Assembly (NCBI RefSeq): GCF_002150035.1
Contig: NZ_NETS01000011.1
Span: 744,001-808,000, forward strand
Source of the DNA: Leptospira venezuelensis
Lineage (GTDB): Bacteria > Spirochaetota > Leptospiria > Leptospirales > Leptospiraceae
Length of the DNA: 64,000 nucleotides
Direction: 5' to 3'
Shown: in pieces, positions 17,793-27,122 of the stretch
Layout of the letters: each line of letters opens with the position of its first letter
Position numbering within the stretch: the first letter of the stretch is position 1
Notes under the pieces: model-generated
What the model saw: only the letters and a program-made list of their open reading frames with translations
Told to the model about the DNA's origin: nothing
Databases searched by the model: none
Translations under genes and position numbers: made by a program

Positions 17793-19949
17793 TCAGTTCT
17801 TTTTGAAATTAGAAAGCGCAGATTTTAGTTTTTCATACCAAGCGCCTTTCTTTTTCAAGAAGATGGCAGGAGATCCAAGAGGTGCATCGGTTTCTATCCA
17901 AACTCCTCCCTGGAAAGTTTTTCCTGTCCATACATGTTCCCATTCTCCCTTAGGAAGATAACCTTTTACTGTATCTTCTCCTTTTTCTAAAACAGGGATC
18001 ACCAGTAGATCCTCTCCTAGTAAGAATTGGTTTTGTAGATCTCTTGTATTACTATCTTCCGGATAGGAAAGATACATTGGACGCAATAAGGGAAGTCCTG
18101 TTTCACTCGCTTCTTTATTTAGAAATTTGAAATATTCTTTTAATGCAAGATGTATCTGTCCGTATTTTGCAAATTCTTTTATTGTATCAGGATCTGAATA
18201 TGGTTGGTGATTTTTAGCAGGCCTGTTTCCCTCATGAGTCCTAAAGACTGGAGTGAATACATTCAATTCTGCCCAACGAAGAAACAATTCTTTGGATCTG
18301 AAATAATCTTTGATCGGACTTGGAATTGTTGTGTATCCACCTATATCACTATGATTTAAACTGAGTCCTGACATTCCACCGCTCAAGATCCCAATGAGAG
18401 AAGATACGATTCCATCATGTCTTCCCCAACTCACCATCTGGTCTCCCGCCCAAAAGGAGGTAGAATATTTATTAGAATAACTGTATCCTGCTCGTGTAAA
18501 GAATACGATTTGCCCTTCTTTGCCCGCTTCTTGGATGGCTTCTCTGTTTAGCCTTGCCCATTCTACAGGGTAACGATTATGATAGAGTTCTGAAGATTCT
18601 TTTGAGAATAATACTGCATCAGTCGGCAACCATTCTCCAAAATCTGCCATCCAGCCTGAGAGTCCGTTACCTATCAGATTTTGTTTGATGATATTTTTGA
18701 TCCAGGTCCGAGTTTTTGGATTTGTTAGATCTAGTAGTCCTGCTGGGAATCCTGCTGTTTGGACTATATAATCTTTTCCTTCTTTATCTTTTACTAAATA
18801 ATGATTTTTGACCGCGTCTTCGAACAGAGGACCTTCGGTAGCAAGCATAGGATTAATATATCCTAAAACTTGAATATTCTTTTGGTTTAATTCTTTTACG
18901 AAGTTTTTGAAATCTGGGTAACGAGTCTCGTCCGGAAACCATTTCCACCAGAGCTGGGAACCAAACACTGTCTTTCTTTGCCCTACCCAGTCTTGGATCC
19001 AAAGTGCACTGATTGGATTTCCTGCGAGTTTTGCTTCTTCTATCTTTTCCAAAACGACAGCTTTTCCGCCTTGGATCCCGAGCCAGGTTCCATATGCCCA
19101 ATCCGGCAAATTCGGAAATCTTCCAGTATGAGAAGTGTATAATTTCAGGATTTCTTTAGGATTCGCAGCTTTCCAGGATTTTACGTTAAGTCCTCTTTCT
19201 CTGAATTCTATTGTAATTTCAGAATCTTCTTCAAAATTAAAAATAGAATAGGAACTATTTTCAAAGAAGAAGGCTCTATTCCGAGAAGTGAGAAAAAATG
19301 GGATGGGAGTATAAGTGCTATATTCATTTCCCCCCGCACCTTCTAACAATTCAGCTCCCCAGGTAATCGGTTGGTCTCCCCTTCCCACTCCTTGTTCTTC
19401 GGAGAATAAGAAAGGTTTTTTTCCTTTTAGGTTTAGATGAGAGAATTGTTCTCCTAATCCATAGATACTTTCGGATTCGTCCGATTTGAATTTTATAAAT
19501 GTGCGGTTTAATTCCGGGTTAGAAATTTCTACCTTCCAATCTAGTCCAGAATTAGAAGAAGAAACAAATCGGATCGTATAAGATGTTTCACAGTTTTTTC
19601 CGGAAAGTTTTCCTTTCAGAAGTAATGCCCCAGATTCTAATGCAAGACTTTCGATCGTTTGGGATCCACATTCTAATAAGATCTTATCTTTGATCTTAAA
19701 GGTCGCTTTTCTATAATTTACATTCTGTTCTCCTTTAGCGGAAGAAAGAAACGCATCTTTTAAGTTGAATTCTAAAATTCTACCCTTGGAAGTAATGAAC
19801 GATAGTTCATATGGTATAAATACAGCTTTGACTCCGTTACCAAGGTCGAATTCTTGAGGAGGAATGGAAAATGGAGAAATTTTTTCAAACCTGGATCCAC
19901 AATCTAATAAAAATGCAATTAGTATGCTAATAATAAAAAAGAACCTCAT
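17793..19949 (-). CDS. Secreted GH31 glycosidase, sulfoquinovosidase (YihQ)-like
   Basis: A 718-residue glycoside hydrolase of family 31 with an N-terminal lipoprotein signal (hydrophobic core then LLDCGS). The nucleophile motif GWMADFGEWLPTD and the acid/base motif SFWAGDQMVSW are both present. HSDIGGYTT and FRTHEGNRP further down match the YihQ-type subgroup better than maltases or xylosidases. In E. coli YihQ the sulfonate of sulfoquinovose is held by Arg301, Trp304 and Tyr508. By eye, the corresponding loop here reads FGSQLWWKW, so Trp and Tyr are kept but Arg becomes Gln. Specificity is therefore uncertain: sulfoquinovosides or another alpha-glucoside. It stands alone, without recognisable sugar-catabolism neighbours. 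Confidence 0.8.
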   Translation of the reverse strand: MRFFFIISILIAFLLDCGSRFEKISPFSIPPQEFDLGNGVKAVFIPYELSFITSKGRILEFNLKDAFLSSAKGEQNVNYRKATFKIKDKILLECGSQTIESLALESGALLLKGKLSGKNCETSYTIRFVSSSNSGLDWKVEISNPELNRTFIKFKSDESESIYGLGEQFSHLNLKGKKPFLFSEEQGVGRGDQPITWGAELLEGAGGNEYSTYTPIPFFLTSRNRAFFFENSSYSIFNFEEDSEITIEFRERGLNVKSWKAANPKEILKLYTSHTGRFPNLPDWAYGTWLGIQGGKAVVLEKIEEAKLAGNPISALWIQDWVGQRKTVFGSQLWWKWFPDETRYPDFKNFVKELNQKNIQVLGYINPMLATEGPLFEDAVKNHYLVKDKEGKDYIVQTAGFPAGLLDLTNPKTRTWIKNIIKQNLIGNGLSGWMADFGEWLPTDAVLFSKESSELYHNRYPVEWARLNREAIQEAGKEGQIVFFTRAGYSYSNKYSTSFWAGDQMVSWGRHDGIVSSLIGILSGGMSGLSLNHSDIGGYTTIPSPIKDYFRSKELFLRWAELNVFTPVFRTHEGNRPAKNHQPYSDPDTIKEFAKYGQIHLALKEYFKFLNKEASETGLPLLRPMYLSYPEDSNTRDLQNQFLLGEDLLVIPVLEKGEDTVKGYLPKGEWEHVWTGKTFQGGVWIETDAPLGSPAIFLKKKGAWYEKLKSALSNFKKN

Positions 19950-20011
19950 CGTTATTCCTCTTAGAAACTAACGAGAGGTTCTTTTATGAAGCTTAAGAAG
20001 TCTTTCTTTTT

Positions 20012-20863
20012 TTAACTTTTTCTATCAGTTCCACCGACTCTTGGTGCAGAAGCTCCTGCCCCAGTCTGTCCGTAAATATTCGCAGCTTGTTTCGGTAGAT
20101 TGGATTTTCTCCACTCAAACCAAGAACCAACATAAACATTCACGTCGTTGTATCCTACTTCTTTGAGCATCATTGCGAGCAAGGAGGATCTTGCTCCGTT
20201 ATAATCATAGATAACAGTGGTCCTTTCCGGCATGAAAGGGAAACCTCTTAACTTTTTATTGAAGAAGGTTTTGTCCACGAGTTCGCCGTTCGCGTCATAC
20301 AACATTCTCCAATCCCAAAGGAATGCGCCTGGCAATCTTCCGCAAAGACTTCCTGGTTCAGGTGAAGTCAAACGAGGAAGTTTTCCATCATATTCTTCCG
20401 GTGTGCGAGTATCGAAAATTTGGAGTCTAGTTAAGTTCTTTTCTAAAAAAGCTTTGTCTATCACTCCCTCCAGTTTGCGCACTTTGGAAGAAGGACCTAT
20501 ATCTAATTCTTTGGAGCCTTTTTCTTTTGCGCCATCTACAGGCCAACGTTGTCCGATCAAATACGCGTTTTGAAAACCTGCGCATCTCAAAAGGAAGACG
20601 AGTCTGGATGCAAACATTCCCATTCCCTCGTCGAAAACCAAGATCCTAGACTTCTCTTCTTTTTTAGCGAGAGCAAGTATCTCTTCGATCGGACCCAATA
20701 ATTTTTTGGAAGAGTCCGGATCAGAAGCAAATGCCTTTTTGACGAATGGAAAATAATACGCACCCTTTAAGGTGGATTCCTGATATTGTGCTTGGGAGCG
20801 ACAATCGATGAATAAGTCCTGTTTTTCGTTCAGGTCGGTTTTAAGAAAACTCCAGTGAGACAA
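20012..20863 (-). CDS. Two-domain rhodanese-like protein lacking the catalytic cysteine
   Basis: A 283-residue protein with the tandem rhodanese layout of thiosulfate/3-mercaptopyruvate sulfurtransferases. Domain 1 spans about 5-115 (LFIDCRSQAQYQESTLKGAYYFP; ILVFDEGMGMFASRLVFLL). Domain 2 spans about 130-265 (QIFDTRTPEEYDGKLPRL; GRLPGAFLWDWRMLY). In active enzymes the loop of domain 2 begins with a cysteine after VVVY; here it reads VIYDYNGARSS, so the position is Asp220. No cysteine replaces it nearby, so sulfur transfer by the usual persulfide is unlikely. A binding or phosphatase-like role is conceivable. Confidence 0.8.
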   Translation of the reverse strand: MSHWSFLKTDLNEKQDLFIDCRSQAQYQESTLKGAYYFPFVKKAFASDPDSSKKLLGPIEEILALAKKEEKSRILVFDEGMGMFASRLVFLLRCAGFQNAYLIGQRWPVDGAKEKGSKELDIGPSSKVRKLEGVIDKAFLEKNLTRLQIFDTRTPEEYDGKLPRLTSPEPGSLCGRLPGAFLWDWRMLYDANGELVDKTFFNKKLRGFPFMPERTTVIYDYNGARSSLLAMMLKEVGYNDVNVYVGSWFEWRKSNLPKQAANIYGQTGAGASAPRVGGTDRKS

Positions 20864-21045
20864 GATGAATACCGTTATATTTTTTACTCTTAGTTTTAAC
20901 CATATTCCAGACTACCGTTTCAGAGTTTAACTTTTTTTTGGTATTCTTGGAATTTCGAGACATAATCGCAAGAATTCTACGGAAATTCCTCTTCTATTTT
21001 CAGATCTGTAAAATCCGCTTTTTCCCGAACCGATAATAATTAAGA

Positions 21046-21942
21046 ATGTTTTCCTCGATGCAGAATATTTTCCATTTAAGAACGAAAAGACTCCTTCTTT
21101 CTTTTGTGAGCCTGGGAGTTTTATTGTTTTTTTCCGTTTTTATTCCGGATTCTGGAAGTTTCGCGGAAGAACCTCCCCCTAAAAAAGCTAATTCCAGGAT
21201 TGGAGATTTTGCTGAGAAAGAATTTCAAGAAGGCTTCCGAAAATATACCAAAGAGAAAGATGCAAGACCCTTGAAAGAATGGTTCAAACAACATGGAACC
21301 GTTCATATTGGTGAGTGTAAGTTCAGATCTAGTCCTGAAATGGAAGAATTACAGGTTCTTTCTTTGGATTGTCCCGGAAAAAAACTAAACGGTTTCTTTT
21401 ATTCAGGAGAAGAAAGATTACGTTCTCCTGAAAAAATAGATTCTTTCAGAGTAAAAGGTCCTGTTAAATTAGGAAAAACAGTTTATTGGGAACTAGAATT
21501 TTCTGAAGAGAATTTAAAAGCAGCGAGTTCCAAACCTACGCCCGGTGGTAAATCCAATCCGGAAACTAAATTAGTGGATAAGGCCTCCACTGTGAATTTT
21601 GGTCTGCAATATTTCTTAAGCATCGCAAAACATCCTATTGATCGCCCCACTCCTAAAGGAAAAGAGATCTTTTTTGATTCCTCCTGCCCTCTTCTTTACT
21701 TGGGCAAGGATGCAGATTTTTATTGGGACAAGTCTTTGTATTATTCTTTCCAGGCCAGCTGTTTACCAGATTCTCCATATTCCTGGATCCGAATCAAAGC
21801 AGATCTGAGCGGAAATGTTTTAGTAGATAACCAACCAACGGAAGAACTCCAAGAAGGAGCACGTTACCTGGCAAAATTGAAATTAGAATCAGTAGAAAAG
21901 GATAAAATTGTATGGTCCGACGCGGAGTTGTTTCATGAATAA
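21046..21942 (+). CDS. Hypothetical exported protein, first gene of protease operon
   Basis: A 298-residue protein with an N-terminal hydrophobic export segment (LLLSFVSLGVLLFFSVFIP) followed by a Pro/Lys-rich junction; an alternative ATG is at 21058. The mature part is beta-rich with three or more cysteines (GECKFRS, LDCPGKK, SSCPLLY, ASCLPDS). No family is recognised. Its last 8 bp overlap the start of a trypsin-like protease gene in the arrangement ATGAATAA, so the two are translationally coupled. A role tied to that envelope protease, as chaperone, substrate or inhibitor, is inference from context only. Confidence 0.65.
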   Translation: MFSSMQNIFHLRTKRLLLSFVSLGVLLFFSVFIPDSGSFAEEPPPKKANSRIGDFAEKEFQEGFRKYTKEKDARPLKEWFKQHGTVHIGECKFRSSPEMEELQVLSLDCPGKKLNGFFYSGEERLRSPEKIDSFRVKGPVKLGKTVYWELEFSEENLKAASSKPTPGGKSNPETKLVDKASTVNFGLQYFLSIAKHPIDRPTPKGKEIFFDSSCPLLYLGKDADFYWDKSLYYSFQASCLPDSPYSWIRIKADLSGNVLVDNQPTEELQEGARYLAKLKLESVEKDKIVWSDAELFHE

Positions 21943-23404
21943 GTTTTGGATACTTCGCGCAGGATTGATCCTAATTTTTAGTTTTCCTGTTCTTTCTCAA
22001 ACAAACGGAAACTCGGATCTGAAAACATTATTGAACGGGGTAGTAATCGTCAGAAGTGATATTTATCCAGATGCAAGCGATCCTTTGGAATTCGGGGACC
22101 AAGATCTTTCCAGGGATGTAGGTTCAGGTTTCATTATTGCAGGAAATAGAATATTAACAAATGCTCATGTAATCTCAGAATCCAAGTATCTGAAGGTAAA
22201 ACGTTTCAATAGTAGTAAGTATTATAATGCTAAAGTGGAATTTATTGGTTTCGACTGCGATTTAGCATTGATCTCGGTAGAAGACGAGGAATTTTTTGCC
22301 GCTGTAGAACCTCTGGAAATCGCAGAAGAATCCCCTTCTCTAGGTAGTAATCTTTTAATGTTAGGATATCCAGAAGGTGCAGAAAATCTCACTTTAGAGA
22401 ATGGACTCGTCAATCGTGTGGAAAGATTGAGATACTCTTTTACGGGATTAGATTATAGAAAAGTAATCCGTGTGGGTGCAAATATTCTCCCGGGATATTC
22501 GGGCGGTCCTGCTATCCAAAACGGAAAAGTAGCAGGGATCATCTTCGAAGTTAGCCAAATCCAAGGAAATACCGCTTATCTAATCCCGCCAGAAGTAGTG
22601 CAACATTTCTTAAAAGATATACAAGACGGGCAATACGATGGTTTTCCATTCGTAGGTTTTACTTTCCAAAATGGAAATTCAGAATCTGTGAAAAAGTATT
22701 TAAGAGTTCCTCAAAACTTGCAAGGTGTGCTTGTAAATAAGGTATATCCGAATTCTTCATTCTCGGACGTTTTGCAAACGGATGATTTTTTATATAAAGT
22801 AGATGAAGCCTATCTGAATAACGAAGGTGGCCTTTTAGAATTTACAGGGAGAACAATCGTAGACCTGATTGAACCTGGTTTTGTAGGCCAAAAACTGAAT
22901 CTGTATTTTTACAGAAACGGCAAAAACTTCAAGATCCAGGCTGAGTTAAAAAAGACAGATTCACTTGAATTGTATCGAGATCGCCAGATCAGAAGTTTCC
23001 TAGGTGCAGGACTATTATTCCAACCTGTGAATCGTGCATTATTTGGGAAAGAAAGCCAAAGAGTGGAAACCGCTCTCAGATACCATTACAGTTATTTCAT
23101 ACAAGACGATCTTTTCAAATTTACAGAAAGAGATCTGATCTTAACTACTTTATTTCCGGATCCTCTTAACTCTAAATATCTAAATTATCGTTTTAAAATA
23201 TTAGAATCCATTAATGGGAAGACTCCTGCCAATATCTCTGAGTTTAAGGATTATTGGAAAAAATTCTCCAATGGAACCTTAGTTTTAAAATTCAGGGGTG
23301 TCGGACTTCCTTTGGTTCTGGACGCTAAAACAGTCAGGACAATAGACTTAAGAGTTAGAAAAAGATTCGATATTAAGTCGGACGAATCCAAGGAGGGAAA
23401 ATGA
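21935..23404 (+). CDS. Trypsin-like (DegP/HtrA-type) serine protease with PDZ-like region
   Basis: A 489-residue secreted protease. The signal peptide ends near LSQTNG. The chymotrypsin-fold triad is intact: His78 in ILTNAHVI, Asp109 in FDCDLALI, and Ser189 in LPGYSGGPAI. After the protease domain (about 30-215), a PDZ-like stretch includes GVLVNKVYPNSSFSDVLQTDDFLYKVD. A second PDZ-like region lies near 385-470. This fits periplasmic or surface quality-control proteases. I place the start at 21935 rather than the upstream GTG-type position because ATG overlaps the previous stop and begins a good signal peptide. Its stop overlaps the next gene's ATG (ATGA). Confidence 0.85.
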   Translation: MNKFWILRAGLILIFSFPVLSQTNGNSDLKTLLNGVVIVRSDIYPDASDPLEFGDQDLSRDVGSGFIIAGNRILTNAHVISESKYLKVKRFNSSKYYNAKVEFIGFDCDLALISVEDEEFFAAVEPLEIAEESPSLGSNLLMLGYPEGAENLTLENGLVNRVERLRYSFTGLDYRKVIRVGANILPGYSGGPAIQNGKVAGIIFEVSQIQGNTAYLIPPEVVQHFLKDIQDGQYDGFPFVGFTFQNGNSESVKKYLRVPQNLQGVLVNKVYPNSSFSDVLQTDDFLYKVDEAYLNNEGGLLEFTGRTIVDLIEPGFVGQKLNLYFYRNGKNFKIQAELKKTDSLELYRDRQIRSFLGAGLLFQPVNRALFGKESQRVETALRYHYSYFIQDDLFKFTERDLILTTLFPDPLNSKYLNYRFKILESINGKTPANISEFKDYWKKFSNGTLVLKFRGVGLPLVLDAKTVRTIDLRVRKRFDIKSDESKEGK

Positions 23405-24774
23405 GATCTTATAAATTAGTATTCCTTCTTCTCTTTTGTTTAGGATTTTTTGAAAATATTGAAGCTAAAGCAGATTCAGAATTTTCACTTCTAGTACATT
23501 TTAGAAAGTACTCTCATCATAACCCTTTCCAAAAAGGAACTCCTTATCAGAAAAGAATCCCTGCTATCCGTGTGGATGAAAGAACTGCACTCGCACTTTT
23601 AAAACCGGGAGAGGTTCCACTATTTGCGGAAATTCATCCAGAAGAATCCGCCGAAAGAAAGGCTTATTTCCAAAAAGTGGATCTGGATACTGGACTCGGT
23701 ATCGTGCTTCTTCCTGAAAATTATGGTAGAACGAAAAAGGTATCCCCGATCGCAATATTAGAAGAAGGAACAAGAACGCAAGGAGCATGTTCTTCCTTCT
23801 TTACAAACTTTGAATGGGGAAGTTTAGAATTTTCCAAATCAATTCTGCCTCTCTCCAAACTTTCCAGAAAAGAAAACCAAGACGGAACCAGGAGTTTTCT
23901 TTTTGCAGGTAAGAAAGTTTGCGGATTTACTGATGGAACATGGAATGCAGGAGCTGATCTTCTTCGTAGATTTTATCAGAGTAGATTTTCTTCTGCTTCT
24001 CCATTTCCTCACCCAGGTTTCTCCGCAGAAGGTTCTTTAACACCTGCCGAAGAAGATTATTATTTTCCGAAAGGTAGTGTTGGGGCGGTAGTTTCAGAAG
24101 TTCTTCCTGGAATTGGCCCGATGCATAATCTATTTCCAGGAGATGCAGTTCTTTCCGTGAATGGAACTCCGGTTGCTTCTAAACAAAAACAAGTACTGTA
24201 TGATATCCTGCTCAGTAAAGGTGGGTCTTATCTAAATTCTGGAGAATGGGTCACTCTTTCCTTGTATCGTGACGGCAGAAAAAGAGAGATACGTTATCAG
24301 CTAAGACCGTATAACGAAGATTCTTTTTTAATCCCTGAAAGTTCTGACAAGATTGCTCCTAAATATATTATTGCTGGCGGATTACTTTTCACTGAACTTA
24401 CTCATACATATTTAAAAGAGTATGGAGAAAAATACAAATCCACAAGCGATCGAAAGTTAGTATATTTAGCAGAAAGTTATTCTAAAAAACTTCATCCGGA
24501 AAGGAGTCGTATCGTGTTACTTTCCAGAGCATTTCCGGATGAGAAAAACAGGGCTTACCAAGAATTTCAAGATTTGATCTTAGAATCTGTGAACGATAAG
24601 GTAGTGGACTCAGTCGAAGGTTTGAAAACGGCCATTTCTGAGAATAAGGATGAATTTTTGATCTTCCGGTTTTCAGGAAATAAATTGGCAGTTTTCGATA
24701 AGTCAGAGTTAAAAAGTTTGGATGAAAGGATAAAATCCTTATATTCTCTTGATTCTCTAGACAATATCCGCTGA
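23401..24774 (+). CDS. PDZ-containing exported protein with degenerate protease-like domain
   Basis: A 457-residue exported protein (hydrophobic core LVFLLLFCLGFFENIEA). Its layout parallels the preceding protease, including a PDZ-like segment GAVVSEVLPGIGPMHNLFPGDAVLSVNGTPV (about 220-252) and a second C-terminal PDZ-like region. The N-terminal 190 residues have no TNAHV-type histidine and no GNSGGP-type serine, so the triad is missing. I interpret it as a pseudoprotease partner of the upstream enzyme. It starts within the preceding stop codon (ATGA), which argues for matched synthesis. No operon gene follows; 94 bp separate it from the response-regulator gene. Confidence 0.65.
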   Translation: MRSYKLVFLLLFCLGFFENIEAKADSEFSLLVHFRKYSHHNPFQKGTPYQKRIPAIRVDERTALALLKPGEVPLFAEIHPEESAERKAYFQKVDLDTGLGIVLLPENYGRTKKVSPIAILEEGTRTQGACSSFFTNFEWGSLEFSKSILPLSKLSRKENQDGTRSFLFAGKKVCGFTDGTWNAGADLLRRFYQSRFSSASPFPHPGFSAEGSLTPAEEDYYFPKGSVGAVVSEVLPGIGPMHNLFPGDAVLSVNGTPVASKQKQVLYDILLSKGGSYLNSGEWVTLSLYRDGRKREIRYQLRPYNEDSFLIPESSDKIAPKYIIAGGLLFTELTHTYLKEYGEKYKSTSDRKLVYLAESYSKKLHPERSRIVLLSRAFPDEKNRAYQEFQDLILESVNDKVVDSVEGLKTAISENKDEFLIFRFSGNKLAVFDKSELKSLDERIKSLYSLDSLDNIR

Positions 24775-24868
24775 CAAAATTCTTGACTAGAATACCTTTC
24801 CAGGGTTTTCTTTTGTTTTCCGAATAAGTCACCTTAAATATTCGGAAGTTCTGAATTAGGAATTTATT

Positions 24869-25768
24869 ATGAAAATCCTTTTCGTTGATGACGAAGAAGT
24901 TATCCGAGATCTGTTCCAAGAAATTTTCGGCAGCGAATACGAACTCGTTCTTGCCGGGACCGCGGAACAAGGCTTAGTCTTAGCAGAGTCGGAAACTTTC
25001 GATCTTATCATCACCGATATTCGTCTTCCAAGGATGAATGGTATAGAGTTCATCACTAAATTGAGAGAAAAGGGAGTAGAAACTCCTTTTATAGTCATCA
25101 CAGGAAATCAGGACATTCAAATCTCCATCAATGCTCTTAGATTAGGAGCAGTGGATTTTTTCCTCAAACCTTTTCGGATGGAGGCGATCCGTTATTCTCT
25201 CTTAAGGTTTAAGAACTTATTTTATGCGGGTAAGGACCTTGTAGACAAACGAATGTTCCAGGTCCGGGAGTCCAGACAGAAGTTTGCACTTCTTCCTAGA
25301 CTCGGAAATTTAAACCAGTATGTTCACTTGATCCTGAGGTCTTTGGCTCACCTTCCCAATCTGCGTAACGAGGACCAACTCTCTTTAAAAGTTGCATTAT
25401 ATGAATTGATCGGCAACGCAATTGAACATGGCTGTGCACGAATCACCTATCACCAAAAACAAGATTTAATGTTTCAGGAAAACGATTACTTCTCTTATGT
25501 AGACAAAATCTGCGAATCCAAAGAAGAATGGATCCAGGTAGAAGTGGACTATGATGATACAAGAGTAACTGTTATTTTAGAGGACGGAGGAGATGGTTTC
25601 GATCCTGCAAGAGTTCCAGATCCAGTACAAGATCCAAATGCAAGCCAACTTTCGGGCAGAGGAATTTTCTTAGTCCGTATGAATGTGGATTCTCTTTCTT
25701 ATAATGATAAGGGAAACCAAGTTACATTCGTAAAAAAATTGCAAAAAGGAGAAATGAAACAAGTATAA
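24869..25768 (+). CDS. Response regulator fused to HATPase (anti-sigma-factor-kinase-like) domain
   Basis: A 299-residue cytoplasmic signalling protein. The receiver domain (1-120) has the acidic pair DDE at 7-9, phospho-acceptor Asp50 in LIITDIRLPRMNG, and the conserved Lys in FFLKPF near 101. The C-terminal domain (about 165-290) resembles the HATPase_c_2 / RsbW group: ELIGNAIEHGC (N box), EDGGDGFDP (G1) and SGRGIFLVRMNVDSL (G2). It has no dimerisation/phospho-acceptor histidine domain, so it is not an ordinary histidine kinase. A likely role is partner-switching control of an anti-anti-sigma STAS protein upon receiver phosphorylation. Confidence 0.85.
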   Translation: MKILFVDDEEVIRDLFQEIFGSEYELVLAGTAEQGLVLAESETFDLIITDIRLPRMNGIEFITKLREKGVETPFIVITGNQDIQISINALRLGAVDFFLKPFRMEAIRYSLLRFKNLFYAGKDLVDKRMFQVRESRQKFALLPRLGNLNQYVHLILRSLAHLPNLRNEDQLSLKVALYELIGNAIEHGCARITYHQKQDLMFQENDYFSYVDKICESKEEWIQVEVDYDDTRVTVILEDGGDGFDPARVPDPVQDPNASQLSGRGIFLVRMNVDSLSYNDKGNQVTFVKKLQKGEMKQV

Positions 25769-25819
25769 CGGGTCAATCGATCAGAAAGAAATAATATTCA
25801 TATTTCTGAATATATCTTA

Positions 25820-27118
25820 CTATTCCTTGGCAGAAGGTTTGTAATACGCTAAAAAATAACCGCTGAGCAAAAACCAAGAAGGGATCTGACCAAGGAAGAA
25901 TGCGCCAGCCGCTCCCATGGTCCCATATTCAGGGATCAAAAGATTATCCAAAATTAATCCAAAGATCAATCTCACCAACGCAAGAATTGCCAATAATCTA
26001 GGCTGGCCCAATGCAAATAATGCCATTCCAAGTGGAGAAAACACCAATTGGAATAGATAATTCGGGTACAATAGCTGGAATACAGGAACTGATTCAGGAT
26101 ACTTTCCTGAGAATAAAGCTGAGAAAACCCAATCACCCAAAAGCACCCAGGGCCCTAATGCCAAAGCAAACACAACCGCTACTAAAATGGATTTACCCAA
26201 GTAACTAGTGAATTCTTTATTCTCCGTAAGCCTGGAAAGTTTGGGATAGATCATTGAATTCAAAACGGAAAATAAGATCACAAATCCACTGAAAGGTTGT
26301 AATGCTACTCCGTAAGCTGCTACCGCTTCGTTAGAATGGTATTTATTAAGGAAAAATAACTCCATTCTATCCGATACGATCGCAAATAAAGATGCTAAAA
26401 ATGCGTAACGGTTGAAAGAGATAAGCTCTTTGGTCTGTTGCCGGACTTCTTCCTTATCTCCTGCCCAATGTAATTTGCCTCTTGGAAACAAAAGGAAGAA
26501 TAGAAAAATTGTAAATACTGGAGCAACGGAGAAGATCCCGAGTATATCTAAATGTCCTAAAGCGTGATCTGAAAATTGGTCAGCTAAATACAGGATCAAA
26601 ATGCGGATCAGGTTTGGAAGAGGATACCAAATCGAAAGTGCATGATATTGTCCGAAAGATACAAATATACTTTCAAAGTAAGAATTAAAAGAAAGAACAA
26701 AGCTACCGAATACAAGAAGAAACGCTGCCAGTGCATTCTCTTTTAAAAAAAACACAGCAACTCCTGTAACAAGCACCAATAGGAATAATGCAGCCCATTT
26801 AACCCAGAGAGAAGAAGCTAAAAGCACTCCAATCTTTCTTTTGTCTTCTGTCATTGGAGAAAGGAATCGAACTAAAGCTGTGGGCAATCCGAATTCTGCC
26901 ACAGCTAAAAGCACAGGCAAAAATCCGGAATAATATTGGAATATTCCGTTTTCGTTCTTACTTAAGATACGAACGGAATAAACCATGAAGATAAAATTCA
27001 GTAGTGAGGCGACTACCTTGGAAAATCCTACTGAAAAAAAGCTGCGTATGAATCCGGAGGTCCGTAATTTTCCGAAACTTTCGAAAATGAACTGTAAGGA
27101 GGATCCAAAGCGAAGCAT
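25820..27118 (-). CDS. Polysaccharide-type flippase (MOP superfamily)
   Basis: A 432-residue inner-membrane protein with about 12 hydrophobic helices. It resembles the oligosaccharide flippase / Wzx group by the N-terminal SFFSVGFSKVVASLLNFIFMVYSVRILS pattern and the FGLPTALVRFLSP segment (about 98-110). Such proteins move lipid-linked sugars across the membrane for O-antigen or other glycans, but MOP members also carry other substrates. The gene follows the PAP2 phosphatase by 4 bp and is probably co-transcribed with it. This supports a role in undecaprenyl-linked glycan or lipid metabolism. Confidence 0.75.
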   Translation of the reverse strand: MLRFGSSLQFIFESFGKLRTSGFIRSFFSVGFSKVVASLLNFIFMVYSVRILSKNENGIFQYYSGFLPVLLAVAEFGLPTALVRFLSPMTEDKRKIGVLLASSLWVKWAALFLLVLVTGVAVFFLKENALAAFLLVFGSFVLSFNSYFESIFVSFGQYHALSIWYPLPNLIRILILYLADQFSDHALGHLDILGIFSVAPVFTIFLFFLLFPRGKLHWAGDKEEVRQQTKELISFNRYAFLASLFAIVSDRMELFFLNKYHSNEAVAAYGVALQPFSGFVILFSVLNSMIYPKLSRLTENKEFTSYLGKSILVAVVFALALGPWVLLGDWVFSALFSGKYPESVPVFQLLYPNYLFQLVFSPLGMALFALGQPRLLAILALVRLIFGLILDNLLIPEYGTMGAAGAFFLGQIPSWFLLSGYFLAYYKPSAKE

Positions 27119-27122
27119 GAAG

